Source: Ophiocordyceps camponoti-saundersi (nom. inval.) (Eukaryota > Ascomycota > Sordariomycetes > Hypocreales > Ophiocordycipitaceae). Taken from it: a DNA stretch of 64,000 nt. Location: positions 35,105 to 99,104 of the forward strand of contig PDHQ01000120.1 of NCBI GenBank assembly GCA_003339415.1, written 5' to 3'. Position numbers and translations under genes: made by a program. Shown piece after piece: positions 1 through 12,209 of this stretch (position 1 is its first letter; each line of letters begins with the position of its first letter). Under the pieces are notes generated by a model. The model was not told where the DNA came from. It worked only from the letters and a program-made list of their open reading frames with translations, and ran no database searches.

Positions 1-95
1 CCACTGACGCCGCGAATGCAAGAGGGACATAAGGAAAAGAGATAAACAAAAAAAGGGAAGAGGAAGAAGAAAATACGTATGCAAGCGATCGACTG

Positions 96-2250
96 CTACG
101 TTAAAGCGCTGACGTGCCGACCCGTAGACCGCTGGGTGTTCTGCGTATGTGGGTGAAGGTGATCGTCGCCGTCGTGATGCAGCGTCACACTGTTAAAGTC
201 GATAAAGGGGTCCTCGGCCTCGGCGCCGGGTGTGGACAGCCCGCTGTCCCGGGGTACGGCCTTGAGCTTGGCGCCACTGATGTCGACGCTCTCGCTCTCC
301 TTGACGTTGCGGAAATTCACCGTGTCGATGCCTCGACCGGCGTGAGGCACGATTGGGGGCTTCATGTGGCGGATGAGCGCCCATTGCGTGCTTCGGAAGA
401 ACGGATGGACCTTGATATCGGACGCTCCGGCTCGAGCGCCCAGCCGCCGATTCTCATCTTTGATAAGCAATTTTCGTATCAACGACTTGCATAAGCTGCG
501 TCATCGTCATCAGCCGATGCCTCACACGAGTCAAAGGGGGGTTGGGGCCTGACTTGGATATCTGCGGCGCGCCGCTGTAATCCGGAAAGGGAATGTCCTC
601 GCGCAGAATGTTGGCAAAGGTGGCATTCCTGTTCTTGCCCTTGAAGGGCGTCGTGCCGTAGAGCATCTCGTACACGAGGATCCCCAGCGTCCACCAGTCG
701 ACGGCACTAGTGTGGCCGCTGCCCTTGATGACTTCGGGAGCGATGTACTCCTCGGTGCCGACGAACGAGTTGGTCCGGAAGTTGGCGATGCAGGATCTCG
801 TGTCGATGGTCGGTAGCGCATCCGTCCTGGCACCGTTTTTGCCGACAATCATGGTCGGCTTGCCACCTGGGTCCGATTGCTTGGAAAGGTCAAAGTCTGA
901 GAGCATGATGTGGCCTGACTGATGGAGCAGGATGTCTGGAGACGGTCAGCTACTTCATGAACAAAGCGCCGGAACGGGTGGAACGAACTCTCGGGTTTGA
1001 GGTCTCGGTATATGAAACCCATGAGGTGGAGATACTCGAGGGCGGCCGTCACCTCGGCCGCGTAGAACCGAGCGTCGTCCTCGGGGATGCACTTGCCGGG
1101 CCGCGTCTGCAGGGCTCGGAAAAATTCGCCGCCACTGCAATATTCCATGCACAGATAGAGGTGTTGTTCGGACTGAAAGGAGTGGTACAGCGTTACGATG
1201 AACGGGTGGTTGCTCGTAGCCAAAATTTCCTGCTCGGCCAGGGCACGCTTGATCTTGTTGCGCTTGATCATTTCCTTTTTGCTCAAGACTATAGAAACAT
1301 GGTGTCAGTAAAATGGAGTGATGTCGACTCGTCTTGATGGGGGAAAGCCTACCCTTCATGGCATATAACCGACTGCTCTTCTTCTCCTTGACCAAGTAAA
1401 CCTTGCCAACGTCGCCCTTGCCTATGAGTTTAATCTTCTCGAAACTGGCCGGGCCGACCTCGACGTTGCGGACCTTGATCGAGTTGGAGCTGTAGGTCCT
1501 ACGAAAGGCCAGGGAGGCATGCGGCCCCTGTAGCGGCGAGGCCAGATCGTCGCCGAGGGCATGCTTCTTGGGAGTTCTCGTCGTCCTCTTATCTGCGAGG
1601 CCGAGAGTACCGGCGCCGGAATCCTCGACAAGAGGATCTTTACCGAGCTCGGCGGTGGCGGGACGATCCGATTTGGCGTCGTCCTTGGAGAAGAGGCCCT
1701 GAGCGTTGGGCGCACTAGCAACCCTTCTCAAGCGACGGGCCAGCTCCTCCTTAGTCTCTACCGTGGCCGCCTGATCGGGGGCGTCGGTGTCGGGGCTGGA
1801 GACGTTGAGCGTCGGGGTATCGGGCGGGCTAGGGGGCACTGAGCCATCGTTGTGATGGCGCAGGCCCGGCTGGCCTTGATGAGCGAAGTAAGGGTTCGCG
1901 TAGGCCGTCGGGCTCAGCGTCTCGTCTATCTGATTGCCCTCGCTGGCGACGGTGTGGGCGCGGAGACGGCCGACGGCATTGCTAAAGAACTTTGTATGAC
2001 GTGACGTCTTGGGTGCCGGCGCGTCAGAGGCGCTTCCTGCAGCCGACGCCGCCGCCGATGCGGGCGCGCCATTATTTCCAGACGACGAGGCAGACCTTTC
2101 CTTATCCCTATCCCGATCCCTATCCTTTTCGCGCTCTCGCTCCCTGTCCTTGTCGCCGGCAGGGCTGCTGCTCATGCGGAAGAAGTTCCGGAGCCGGTGG
2201 CTAACCTGGGCGGCCGAGGACGAGCCGTGCGCATTCTTGGACGATGGCAT
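96..2250 (-). CDS. nrc-2: NRC-2 / Fpk1-type AGC serine/threonine kinase, four exons
   Basis: AGC-family protein kinase of the NRC-2 (Neurospora) / Fpk1 (yeast flippase kinase) group, which acts on polarised growth and membrane lipid asymmetry. Exons on the minus strand are 2250-1353, 1288-989, 935-554 and 495-96 (introns 64, 53 and 58 bp), giving 659 residues. The first about 260 residues are low-complexity and Ser-rich, with a run of alternating Asp/Arg/Glu/Lys. The kinase domain starts near residue 270 with GKGDVGKVY, catalytic Lys in YAMK (299), RDLKPEN (Asp 395), and GTEEYIAPE in the activation segment. The metal-binding loop reads DFD rather than DFG, which is typical of this subgroup. 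The C-terminal tail has an AGC hydrophobic-type segment, VNFRNVKES. The start is the ATG at 2250 (MPSSKNAHG); an open frame continues upstream but looks like leader sequence. Family assignment is firm; the biological role is by homology. Confidence 0.95.
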
Positions 2251-3243
2251 GGTGAGAAAGAGATGGCTTTCACGCCATGGCCCCAGGCGGCGAGATCGGG
2301 GGAAGGGCGCTTTGATCGGATACTGAGAAGGGGGAAGGGGGGGGAGAGGTAAGAAGAAAAGGAAAAGGGCGAACGGGATACGAAGAGGGGGTTGGAAGAC
2401 TGAGAAGCAGGAAAATAAGAGCTGACGAGCCAATAGAAAGAAGAAGAGAATGAGCAGCAGACAGATGGAGAGGGAGCGAGTGAAGGCCGTAAGACGGAGA
2501 ACAAGGGCGATTGTGGATCTGCCGGAGAGGAAGGGGAGGAGAGGTTTGGTAGAGAGGAGAGGAGGAGAAGGATGAGGAGGAAGAGGAAGAGGAGGAGGAG
2601 GAGGAAGAGGAGGAGAACGAGAAGGACAGAGTGATTGAGAGGGTAACAGGGTGAGAGGGTGAGTGAGCGAGACAGAGAGAGAGAGGGTACGAGCACCGAC
2701 AGTTGAGAATTTGAGGCGTGGCGATGCCTGAGGCAGAGCTCTGGTGCGAGATTGGCACCCGGTTCGTCATGAGTACATGGGGAATAAGTCCGCTTGTTAG
2801 GCTGAGCCATCCGGAATGCGGCAGTCTCGGCCCAGCCGCGAATACCAGCCTACTCCTACCAGTATCCGCACAAGTACCGCGAATAAGACGGAGGAGGCTG
2901 TGTCGTCCCATCCATCATTCGCACCGCCACCTTTCCCTGTCTGTACGGGTGTGTGCGCGCCCGTGCATGGCTGACGAATACCTGCATTTCTCTCCGCTTC
3001 TGCCCACATAAAACCAACCTGTCTTTCGCACACGAGAGCGTCGTTATCATCGTTGCTTAGATGCTCATTGTTATGCTGGCATCAATTGATACATAATCTT
3101 CTCCTTGTGCCTCTTTCTGTTCTTCTATCTAGTGCCTTCCTGGTAGGGGCCTACCATCTAAGCTCTGCTCTTATAACAAGCATTGTTAAGCAACAACGCT
3201 AAAAAAAAGAGAAAAACAATGCAATGCCAGCCCACACGTGACA

Positions 3244-3299
<56 letters not shown>

Positions 3300-3777
3300 C
3301 CCCCCCGCTCCCCCCCCCCCCCCCCCAAACCGATATAAAGCAAGTCTATCTAGCACGAGACAATTCCATCTTCCTACTACCAGCCCCATAACAGCGAAAT
3401 CCCCTCCCATCCCCTATGCCGATATCCATTAGGGCCTCATCCCGTAACGGGTCTCCACTCTCCCCGTCTATACACGCTTGTACCACACCATGTTATCCTT
3501 CAGATCCAGATCCTTCCGCAATGCAAAATTCATGAACCCCCTCGACGGAAAAAACAGACGGTCACAATTGACACGTTCGATCGATCGTCGCTTGAGTCGC
3601 GAGACGTCCATCGTCTCAAAACCCCAAACCGTCACACGCATGTTACCCATCATTGCCCCGATTGCGTTGCATCTCATAGTCTTCGTACAGTCGTCATGAT
3701 GCCCATTTTCGTCGTATTCGTCGTAAAATCGTGTATACTAGTCTTTTTTTTTGTCCCCTTGCGTGCTCTGTCTCTCC
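2251..3777. other. intergenic: nrc-2 leader/promoter and C tracts
   Basis: No gene seen. From about 2,300 to 2,700 the plus strand is strongly purine-rich (GA repeats), so the nrc-2 sense strand carries a long CT-rich leader, a common feature of filamentous-fungal 5' regions. Open frames over this stretch encode only Ser/Leu/Pro/Phe low-complexity peptides. The 3' flank of the neighbouring hypothetical gene and the C homopolymers at 3,246-3,326 fill the rest. Confidence 0.7.
3246..3326 (+). repeat. long C homopolymer tracts
   Basis: An uninterrupted run of about 50 C (3246-3295), then TAAA, then further C runs to 3326. Such tracts can form i-motif or G-quadruplex structures and are hard to sequence, so the true length is uncertain. 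Confidence 0.9.
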
Positions 3778-4785
3778 TCAACTCGAGTCCATTTCCATCG
3801 TCTCCAAGTCGTCGAAATATGGCAGTTCGCGAGCAAGTGACGTCTCAACTGCGCCGCCGTCTGATCCCGAGTCCGGCTCGTCCTGCTCGTCGATCCGCGG
3901 TTCGGGCGGATCCTGGAACAAGAGGCTGCTGCGATGCAGACGCTTCCGCAGACGTCGCGCACTGGACCCGACATCGTTGACGTCGTCGAGGGCCCCGGTC
4001 TCGTCATTGTCGGAATCGCTGAGCTCGCTGTGAGTTCGCTTGCCGAAGCTGCTTGACAAGCTCACGCGCCGATGTCGCCTGAGTTCTTGTCGCCGCTGTG
4101 AAAAGGCCTCTAGGGCTTCTTCGTCCTCGCCGTAGGTGGCACTCGGGTCAGGCTCCGAGGCCTCTGTGCTGCAGTTGAGGTTCCTGAGGTCCTGCAACAT
4201 GCCTCGGTCAAGGTCTTTGGGACCGAAGCTTCGAATTGACTCGATCTCGGTCGGAAGAATGGCTTCGGGATTATCGTAGTCGCTATCCATAGGGTCGAGG
4301 TCTTCAATAATCAGCTCGCACTCGACCAACCCGACTTTCCGAACGGGCTCGCTGTCAGAGCCGGAGTCGGTATCGGGCTCTTCGTTTTCCGGCTCCACGC
4401 GTCCGTCAGTCGAGACAGCGGCATCGGCACCGGCGGCGGATGGCGGTGGGGAGCTATAAGCCTCTACTTCGGCTGGAGACGAGGTAGGTTCTGAATCGGA
4501 CAGCTCCGACGACGAGCGGGGGCTCAGTTGCGTCGGCCCCGCAGCCGGCCGGTAGCTGAACTGGTGGCCATTGCCCATGGGCTTAATATTAGGGTCCTGC
4601 GACAGCGGGCGCGAGAAGCGGTAAAATGGCGCCGGCGATTGATGCGCCGGTCTGTGGACGGTGGGGGTCTCGGGCGGAGACGTCGGTTCGGCGCCGCCGC
4701 AGAGGCCGCCGCCGCCGCCGCCGCCGCCCGAGAGCTTGAGGCTCGGCGTTGGCGCGCCCCGCCGGCCATCTTTGATTTTGGCCAT
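3778..4785 (-). CDS. acidic fungal hypothetical protein, single exon
   Basis: An open frame of 335 residues with no intron needed. I do not recognise a domain. The N-terminal third is Gly/Pro/Ser-rich, with a run of eight Gly near residue 20. A middle block is acidic (DTDSGSDSEP). A more ordered segment follows, with ECELIIEDLDPMDSDYDNPE, then an Arg-rich stretch (QRRQELRRHRR) and another (ARRLRKRLHR) resembling nuclear localisation signals. The tail is acidic and ends in DDLETMEMDSS. The mix of acidic, phosphorylatable and basic segments suggests a nuclear protein, but this is inference. The start chosen is MAKIKDG at 4785; the frame stays open for 52 codons upstream, but that part reads like a translated leader. 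Confidence 0.75.
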   Translation of the reverse strand: MAKIKDGRRGAPTPSLKLSGGGGGGGGLCGGAEPTSPPETPTVHRPAHQSPAPFYRFSRPLSQDPNIKPMGNGHQFSYRPAAGPTQLSPRSSSELSDSEPTSSPAEVEAYSSPPPSAAGADAAVSTDGRVEPENEEPDTDSGSDSEPVRKVGLVECELIIEDLDPMDSDYDNPEAILPTEIESIRSFGPKDLDRGMLQDLRNLNCSTEASEPDPSATYGEDEEALEAFSQRRQELRRHRRVSLSSSFGKRTHSELSDSDNDETGALDDVNDVGSSARRLRKRLHRSSLLFQDPPEPRIDEQDEPDSGSDGGAVETSLARELPYFDDLETMEMDSS

Positions 4786-6280
4786 GACTTCTTCCAAGGG
4801 CGGTGGGGAAAAAAAAGAAGTCACGCCAACCTTTCTTTTCTTGGTGTTTCTTCTTTCCTTCTGCTTCCAAAAAGGGGTGTGGGTAAGGAGGGAGGGAGAC
4901 GGAGAGAGGTGTCCCTTTTGGCGGTCAACCCTCAGCCGCAAGCAATGATTGGATCGCCCGCCCGTCTTGTGATTGGATTAATGGCTGACAGGCCCAAGAG
5001 TCGGCTGCAGCTTGTGGGGTAGAGCGATGCCGCGGGCGGGAGGGAGGGGGGCTTGCTCTCGAACACTTCTTCTTTGAGGTCGTCACGGCGTCAGGACCCA
5101 GAGACGGAACCTCCGGCGCGGAGGAAAGCAATTCCAGCCCGAGCTTGAGATCATGATATATGCACTGGTGCTGTAGAGATAGAGTCCCCGAGGCGCAATC
5201 TTCAAAAGGGGAGGAGGCCGTCACCGCGTCGAGCAGGTTCTGCAGAGAGAGTCGAGGCAGATGGGGGCGGGCAGGCAATCTCTAATATATATATGTATCT
5301 CATAAACATTGCCATTGTACGAATAAGACTGCCAGAACAATCGTTCAGGAGCCCATCACCTGTCCATGCTGGCACGAGCCTCGCTTACCTCTCAGCGGGC
5401 CACTTTGGGCATCAATGCTCCGAGGGCCTTTTACCTTGACTGAGCCCCTTCCTTTTTCCTTGCCGTCATGACAACGCTGTGCTCGGATGAAACATGGACA
5501 TGTCGAAGATATTCCTCTCCTTAATAGCATCCTCTCTTTTTTTTTATCAATTCCTGAAGCGCTAGTCCCTATACGCAACGGGACAGACAGGGTCTGAGAG
5601 CGTCTTTGGGCTGCAAGATGCCGGCTTCGGAGGAGGATGAGTTGGCAGCCTTAGCAGGTAGCTCTATTCGACTTGGAGGGGGTGCGGAAGAGTGCCCAAA
5701 GGATTGGAGAAAAGGGGGGGGTTGTTGTGGCTGAATTCGAGTTACACAACCATCAAGCGTCACGCCGTCATAGTGAGCGATTTGGCTTCTGATTTGAAAT
5801 GCTGTTCCATTTCGGTGAGCCTGTGGCTATTGACTGGCGAGGGCGAGCAATGGGGCCTCAATCACCGGTTTCTTGATCATGAGCCGATTATCGGCCCGAG
5901 ATAGATTTTATGTCTGTAATCCCATGGTTGCTTGCATGGGGGATGTGAATGGGATATCTCGGAAGCAGGGGTCTAAGCTTGAGATGGTCAGGCAGGTCGT
6001 GATGGGCGCTAACTCGCTCAGTCTATGTAAGAGTGATGCTGAGTCACGGACACGTTCCGGACATGGCCCGTCAGATTTTCCGCCCGTTATTCACTGCAAG
6101 TCCGACAGAGCATGTCCCTCCTGCGGCCAAACATCTTCATCTCAACTGACCACACACATATAAGAAGGCGTCGTTCCCACGGCCCTCGCCATCTCCGCAA
6201 TCTACTCGTCGTCACGCAAAGCCTCTGCCGTTGATGAAGACGACTAGTGAGCAGCTGGCTTCGTGTCCCGACATCGCCAA
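4786..6280. other. divergent intergenic region (hypothetical gene / TAF12)
   Basis: About 1.5 kb between two divergent start codons. I see no convincing gene: open frames are short, without recognisable motifs, and overlap on both strands. A TATATATATATG-type stretch lies near 5,284-5,296. The last 120 bp before TAF12 are a plausible leader with CATATAAGAAGG at about 6,158. Confidence 0.6.
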
Positions 6281-8449
6281 ATGACCAACATGAATCTCGC
6301 CCAGGGCCAGAGCGCAGGCCAGCCTGGTCCTAATGGCCAGCAGCCTCGCACGCATCCGATGTATCTACCGGAACAGATCCGGAACCTGCCGCTCCTTAGC
6401 GAGGAAGAGAAGAGCAAGTATGAGGCAGGACTACGAGGATTGTGGGGCAAGGCAAACAATTCGCCGGTCAATAGCCCCGAGCAGAACGCGGCTCGTCTCA
6501 AGATTATGGAGTTTTCAAAGATGCTCATCTCCAAAATTCAGCAACGTCGCACTCAGGCCCAGCAGCAGGTCAAGCAACAGGCTCAACAGGCCCAGCAGCA
6601 GGCTCAGCAGCAGGGCCAGCAGCAGGGCCAGCAACAGGTCCAGCAGCAGGGCCAGCCGCAGGCCCAGCAACAGGCGGGACAAGCACCCGTCAGGCCTCCT
6701 TCGGCACAGCCCAATCCGGCCGGACAAGCCCCGGCGCCGGCTCAGGCGGCACCTCAGCAGCAGAAGCCGAATTTAGCAGCGGGCGGCGGTATGGGATTTC
6801 CTCAAGCTCAGGCTCACCAAGCCCAGACCGCCGCCCAGCGGCCGAAATGGCCGGAACATATTCTGAAGCTGGCGAGACAGCTGGTGTTACGAACACCCCA
6901 GCAAATGGCGGACAAACCGGCCGCAGACGTTGCCAAGTGGGCCGATGAAATAAGAGATCGCTACGCCCGCGCCTTGTTCACCATTGAGAACAGTAAAAGC
7001 AAGATTGCCAACATGGAAAAGGTATTCGCGGAGAGGGCCCAGGCCGGAAAGCCGCTCAAGGACGAGGAGCTTCGACAGTATCAACTTCGCCGGGAGCAAC
7101 AGCGCAAGTTTGGCGCCGATGCGCAGAGGTGGGTAGATACTGTGCGTAAGCAGCAGGACAATATCCAGAGTGCCCAGCAACAGCAAGCACACCAGGCCCA
7201 GCCATCCGCTGTTCAGCCAACGGACGCGACACAGGCGACGAACACAAACGCCGCACAGAACAAACCGCCGACTTCAGCGAATCAGGGTGCGCCCCCACCG
7301 CTCGTCAACGCCGCAACCGAAGCTGCCAAGAATCAGCAACAGTTCGCGGCAGCAAGCAGAACCTCGCCGGCCATCACGGCTTCGCAACCACAAGTGCGCC
7401 CAGGTCCCAACCCGCAGCAAGCGGCGGCCACGCAAGGCCAGAGTCAGAATCCGGTTATTAAGCAAGAGCACCCGCCGCCTGCAAACGCGGCTCTGGCCTC
7501 GTCGATATCGCAGGCTCAGGCCCAGGCCCAAGCTCAAGCACAAGCCCCAGCGTCCGCTCCTTTGGTCCCCGGACGACCTCAGTCATCTACCGCAGCTGCT
7601 CCTGGCCAAGCACGGTCACTCAGTCATTCTGCCGCCCTTTCGCTTGCCAACCAGAGAGCCGCCATCACGCCCGGCAGCGCTCCTGTCCAGGGCCAGCAGG
7701 GCAACGCCAGCACACCTTCCTCCGCGGTCAACCCCGGTGTGATGCAGCAGCAGCCGCAACAGCAACAGCAGCAACAGCAGCAGCAAGGCCATCCTCACGC
7801 TCACCCGACACAGCAACAGCAGCCGCCGCTTGCGGGGCTGGGAGCTAAGATGCCCATTCCCAAACACCTACCCGAAAAGGCCACCGCCGTCCCTCAAGGG
7901 GTCACGGTCGGCGGCGGCGTCAGCGCTGGCCGGCCCACACTGTCGCAGGGCTCTGGCACCCTCGGCGGGGTGATGAACCAACCCCCGCTGGCGAAAGTGC
8001 CGGCTTATAACCACGACGCCGAGGGCGATCACGTTCTCAGTAAGAAGAAGCTGGACGAGATGGTGCGCCAGGTTTGCGGCGGCTCTGGCGACGGACAGGA
8101 GGGCAACCAACTCTCGCCCGAGGTCGAGGAGGTATGCATAATTCGTTCTCGGCTGCGGGCATGACGCGATGGCTAACAGAATATGCTGCAGAACATCCTC
8201 TGCATGGCCGACTCATTCGTCGACAACCTGCTGCACACGGCATGTCGCAACGCCAAAGAACGCGGCTCCAAGGTGCTCGAGATCCGCGACCTGCAGCTGG
8301 TGCTGGAGCGGACATACAACATACGCGTGCCAGGCTACTCGTCTGACGAGCTTCGCACCGTTCGCAAGGTGATGCCATCGGCGGGATGGATAGCCAAGAT
8401 GAGTGCCGTGCAGGCGGCCAAGGTTATGCCGGGCAAAGGGGAGCTTTGA
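6281..8449 (+). CDS. TAF12: TAF12 (TFIID/SAGA histone-fold subunit), two exons
   Basis: Subunit shared by general transcription factor TFIID and the SAGA coactivator; its histone fold pairs with TAF4 or Ada1. Exons are 6281-8131 and 8192-8449, separated by a 60-bp intron (GTATGC...CTAAC...GCAG), giving 702 residues. The N-terminus carries a conserved fungal segment ([20 protein letters not shown]). The middle is a very long Gln/Ala/Pro-rich region with several CAG/CAA tracts. The C-terminal histone fold (about residues 590-690) begins [14 protein letters not shown] and continues after the intron with [14 protein letters not shown] and [16 protein letters not shown]. The in-frame GTG at 6263 is not used as start; the first ATG at 6281 is preferred. 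At 702 residues it is long for the family because of the Gln-rich part. Assignment is firm. Confidence 0.93.
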
Positions 8450-9434
8450 GCCGTGCCGGGATTGATTTACAGCGTGCGGGCGTTCGGTAAACGGCTCTTT
8501 GCTGTGCAGCCATTCGGGATGGAGCACATGGATACCTCAGCGTTTGCCATCAGGCTGACCCGGCAGGGCGCACACCCGACGGGTGCCTGATGTTGTTTTT
8601 GTTTTTGTGAAATCAGCAGGCACCAATATGAACAATAAGACAAGCTCTATCCGTATACATACATACCTACATACATATGTATGCTTCCACTGTAGTCCCT
8701 ACTCGTCTCCCTGCTGCTTGCCAGCTACCATGTTGCTGCTACCTACCGAGGCATCTATCAGAGTTCCCACAGCGTGAAGTTGGAAATGTGCGGTCGTGAT
8801 CCAGGCATCTAAAGACCAGACGTCAGACTTGCACGTGCTTACATGTGCGGGAAAAGATAACGCGGAGCCGTGCAAATCAGAGAAGTAACACGGCTCCGTA
8901 CTTTACCTAACACCTTGGCTTCTTAGCATCTGATTGGTCAATGGTGGACGAGCTAGGCCATCCTTCCAGGCTCCTTACTTAGCCAGGCTCCCAGTAACTA
9001 ATAACGCTGGCTTAGGTAAGTTTAGTCGATCCGATGGCCCAACGGCCGGTACATGCATACCTTGCCCGTGCTCCTAAACCCCGGCTGGCTGCTTCAATCT
9101 CGGAGCTCGAACCTTCTTCTCATCTCGCCCGATTAGCAAGGCAGCGACCGTCTCTCAGCCGCCAAGCAAAAAGGCCATCGCGTCTCTCGCGCCTCTTTTC
9201 CGCAAGCCCAAGGCCTGTCTCCCTGTCCTCTGCCCGTTCGAGCGTGGCAAATCCGGCCAAAAGCGCCTTGGACCCGTCGGTCGCCACGGAAGCCACTTCA
9301 AGCCCCATCATCACCCTCCTGTTCATCATCGCCACCACTACCACCATCATCATCATCATCATTGTCGCCACATCGCATTGCCGGCCGTTGCCATCGCGAG
9401 ACGCCTCTCTTACACATCTGCTGACTCGCTCGCC
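8450..9434. other. intergenic: TAF12 3' flank and RPN3 leader
   Basis: No gene seen. It contains a (TACATA)-type microsatellite near 8,655-8,680 and an ATC-repeat leader (about 9,341-9,362) just before the RPN3 start. The open frame that begins at 9,034 has no recognisable motif and overlaps the RPN3 leader. Confidence 0.6.
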
Positions 9435-11280
9435 ATGCCTGGAAAAACGCCCAAAGGTAACGGCGACGAGCCGGTCGAGAATGGCGTGAGGAAGGACGTC
9501 GACATGAAGGATGCAAAAGCCAAAGGCAAGAAGGTAACCAAAGATGGCGACGACGGTATGACTGTAGTCGTGCCACCTTCCAAGGCATCCAAACAACCCA
9601 GCCGATCGCAAGACGCCGATGGGGATGTATCTATGGCCGAGGACGACGCCGACGCAGAGGCTGAGGTCGATCCCGCCCTGCAGGCGGTGACAGGTATGTT
9701 GAAAGATGTTACTTATTTTGGACCACGTGTGACGCGGCTGACGCTTTCGGCTTGCAGACATCAAGAGCAATTTTGCCCTGCTTGATCGTGCCGTCGTCCT
9801 CTTTGACGCCAGATTTTCCTTGCGAGCCTTGAGGTCCATTTCCCTCATCCGCAAGCGCCTGACACCGGACATCATCGGACAGGCCATTGTCGATACATTT
9901 CCTGCGACTGTGACGTCCGGAAACATCGCCAAACACCTCTTGGTTGCCATCGGCCGCGAGAGCATGCCTCTCGGCCGACAGTCTGGTCACGAGACGGACA
10001 TGGACATTGACGGCAAGCCCCCCAAGAACGGATCCGCCAAGAAGGAGACCAAGGAGATTATACCCGAAATCGACATTTTCCTCGGTATCCTCATCCAGGT
10101 CTACCTGTTCGACAGCAAGCAGTACCAAAAAGGAGCCGATTTCTCCCGATACTTGGCCGAGCGGATTCAGGCGCTCAACCGCCGCACGCTCGATTCCCTA
10201 TCTGCCAAGGCCTACTTCTACTACTCTCTCTTCTGCGAGCACATTGCGCCGCTTCCACCGTCTCCCGAGTCGCCGATCGTGGCCATCCGGCCGACGCTGC
10301 TGGCGGCCCTCCGGACGGCGGTTCTGCGCAAGGACATCGACACGCAGGCCTCGGTCATCGTCTTGCTCCTGCGCAACTACCTATTGACGTCGCACATCAA
10401 CCAGGCAGACCTGCTGGTCTCGCACACGCAGTTCCCGGAGAACGCCGTCAACAACCAGGTGGCCCGGTTCCTGTATTACCTCGGCAGGATCAAGGCGATC
10501 CAGCTTCGGTACACGGAGGCACACGAGCACCTGACGGCGGCTACGCGCAAGGCGCCGTCGAGCGGCTGCGCCGTGGGCTTCTCGCAGACGGCGACCAAGC
10601 TCCTCTTGGTGGTGGAGCTGCTGATGGGCGACATTCCCGACCGGGCCACCTTTCGCCTGCCCTCGCTGGAGGATGCGCTGCACCCGTACTTTCTGCTGGT
10701 GCAAGCAGTCCGGGTCGGCAATCTCGAGGACTTTGAGACGACGATTGCCGACCACGCCGATACGTTTCGACGCGACGGCACGTACACGCTCATCCTGCGC
10801 CTGCGACAGAACGTCATCAAGACGGGTATTCGCATGATGTCGCTGTCGTACTCACGCATCTCACTACGCGACATTTGCATCCGTCTTCATCTGGGCAGCG
10901 AGGAGTCGGCCGAATACATCGTGGCCAAGGCCATCCGGGACGGCGTCATCGAGGCCACTCTCGATCGGGAGCGGGGTTTCATGAAGAGCACCGAGATTGG
11001 CGACGTCTATGCCACGAGGGAGCCGGGCGAGGCGTTCCACGATCGAATCCAAGCGTGCCTCGCTCTCCACAACGAGAGCGTCAAGGTGAGCGGCCTTTAG
11101 GGCGCTGCACATGTTTGATGACCTAACGATTTGCAGGCCATGCGCTTCCCCATGAACCAACACCGTCTAGAGCTCAAGAACGCGCAAGAGGCGAGAGAGC
11201 GAGAGAGGGAGATGGCCAAGGAGATACAGGAAGGTGACCTGGACGAAGACGATCTCGGCGGCGACTTTGACGGCATGTAG
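9435..11280 (+). CDS. RPN3: 26S proteasome regulatory subunit RPN3 (PSMD3), three exons
   Basis: Non-ATPase lid subunit of the 19S proteasome regulatory particle, with TPR-like helices followed by a PCI domain. Exons are 9435-9693, 9758-11085 and 11137-11280 (introns 64 and 51 bp), giving 576 residues. The first about 85 residues are charged and disordered (Lys/Asp-rich). The body begins DIKSNFALLDRAVVLFDARF. The PCI region includes the conserved YSRISLRDICIRLHL and AEYIVAKAIRDGVIEA segments. The third exon encodes the basic/acidic tail ending EDDLGGDFDGM, typical of Rpn3. The start at 9435 (MPGKTPKGN) is the first ATG giving a normal-length protein. The lone short last exon is supported by the CTAAC branch site at about 11,122 and the GCAG acceptor. 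Confidence 0.94.
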
Positions 11281-12209
11281 TAATCTGGTGTTTTTCTCTC
11301 TTACTCTCTTACTCTCTCTCTCTCTCTCGTCCGCTGCCCACCCTTTCCTTTCTTTCCTCCTGTTCCTCTTTCTTTGTTTTTCTGTTTTTTTTTTCCCGTC
11401 GCTGCCACCGGGACGATATATAATATCAGCACCAGTGGTGGCAGAGTTTAGGCGGTCGTTGATGGCCTCGTCGAGAGCCTGCTATCGTTTGTCTCAAGGC
11501 TTGGGGGACGGGAGCAATGAAGCTGACGGTTGGAGAAGAGACGATGCCGGTCTGTGTGAAGACGAAAGGCAGGGGCAGAGAGCGATATAACAGGAGAGAG
11601 ATAGAGGGGGGGGGGGTTGTGGATACGGGGGCAGATGAAGGCGAATTAGCAACAGACGTAGTAAAAGTCTGTCGTCGTCGGCGTGTACTAAAATTACTCT
11701 TTTTTGACTTTTAAAGTGGTATCATTATTCGAATTGAGCCTGTTGGATTGTAGTGTCTGTAGTGTCGAGGCTTGATGATGATGATGATGATGGTGATGAT
11801 GATGGCTGACGCTCACCTAGAGGAGGTTAGTTATAGGGACTACAGACGTCCTCAGGTACATAGGTAGGTCGTAGGAGGTTCGTTGTAGCCTGTAGCAAAC
11901 AGTTCTATAGGGGACTATGGAAGATCAACCTCGGTAAAGTCACTCCATGGTCACGTGCCAGCTCAAACAGCAACAAGAAGCGAAGCAAATACCCAGCAAA
12001 CGCGGCAGCAGTGACAAGAGAGAGAGAGAGAGGGAGAGAGAGAGAGGGAGGGCAAAAAAAAAACCGTCCATTCCCCTCTCTCTTGACAGTGAAAGGCCAA
12101 CAGAAGGGAGAGAAAAAAAAAGCCGAGGAGAAAGAAGAGGAAGCATCATCGAATTTTATAAGACAACAGAGAGAAAAAAAACAGGGCAAAAGCCGAGGGC
12201 CCGCGCGCG
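11281..12209. other. intergenic: RPN3 3' flank and SAS2-like leader
   Basis: No gene seen. Features are a CT-rich stretch at 11,300-11,400, a GAT trinucleotide microsatellite at about 11,776-11,804, and a (GA)n plus A-tract leader at 12,017-12,185 just before the acetyltransferase start codon. Confidence 0.6.

Noticed and set aside
2172..2911. Two overlapping open frames of about 210 codons on the minus strand upstream of nrc-2
   Set aside because: They translate only Ser/Leu/Pro/Phe low-complexity sequence from a CT-rich leader, in two frames at once.
4925..5278. 117-codon minus-strand frame upstream of the hypothetical gene
   Set aside because: No recognisable motif, sits in the divergent promoter, and the composition looks random.
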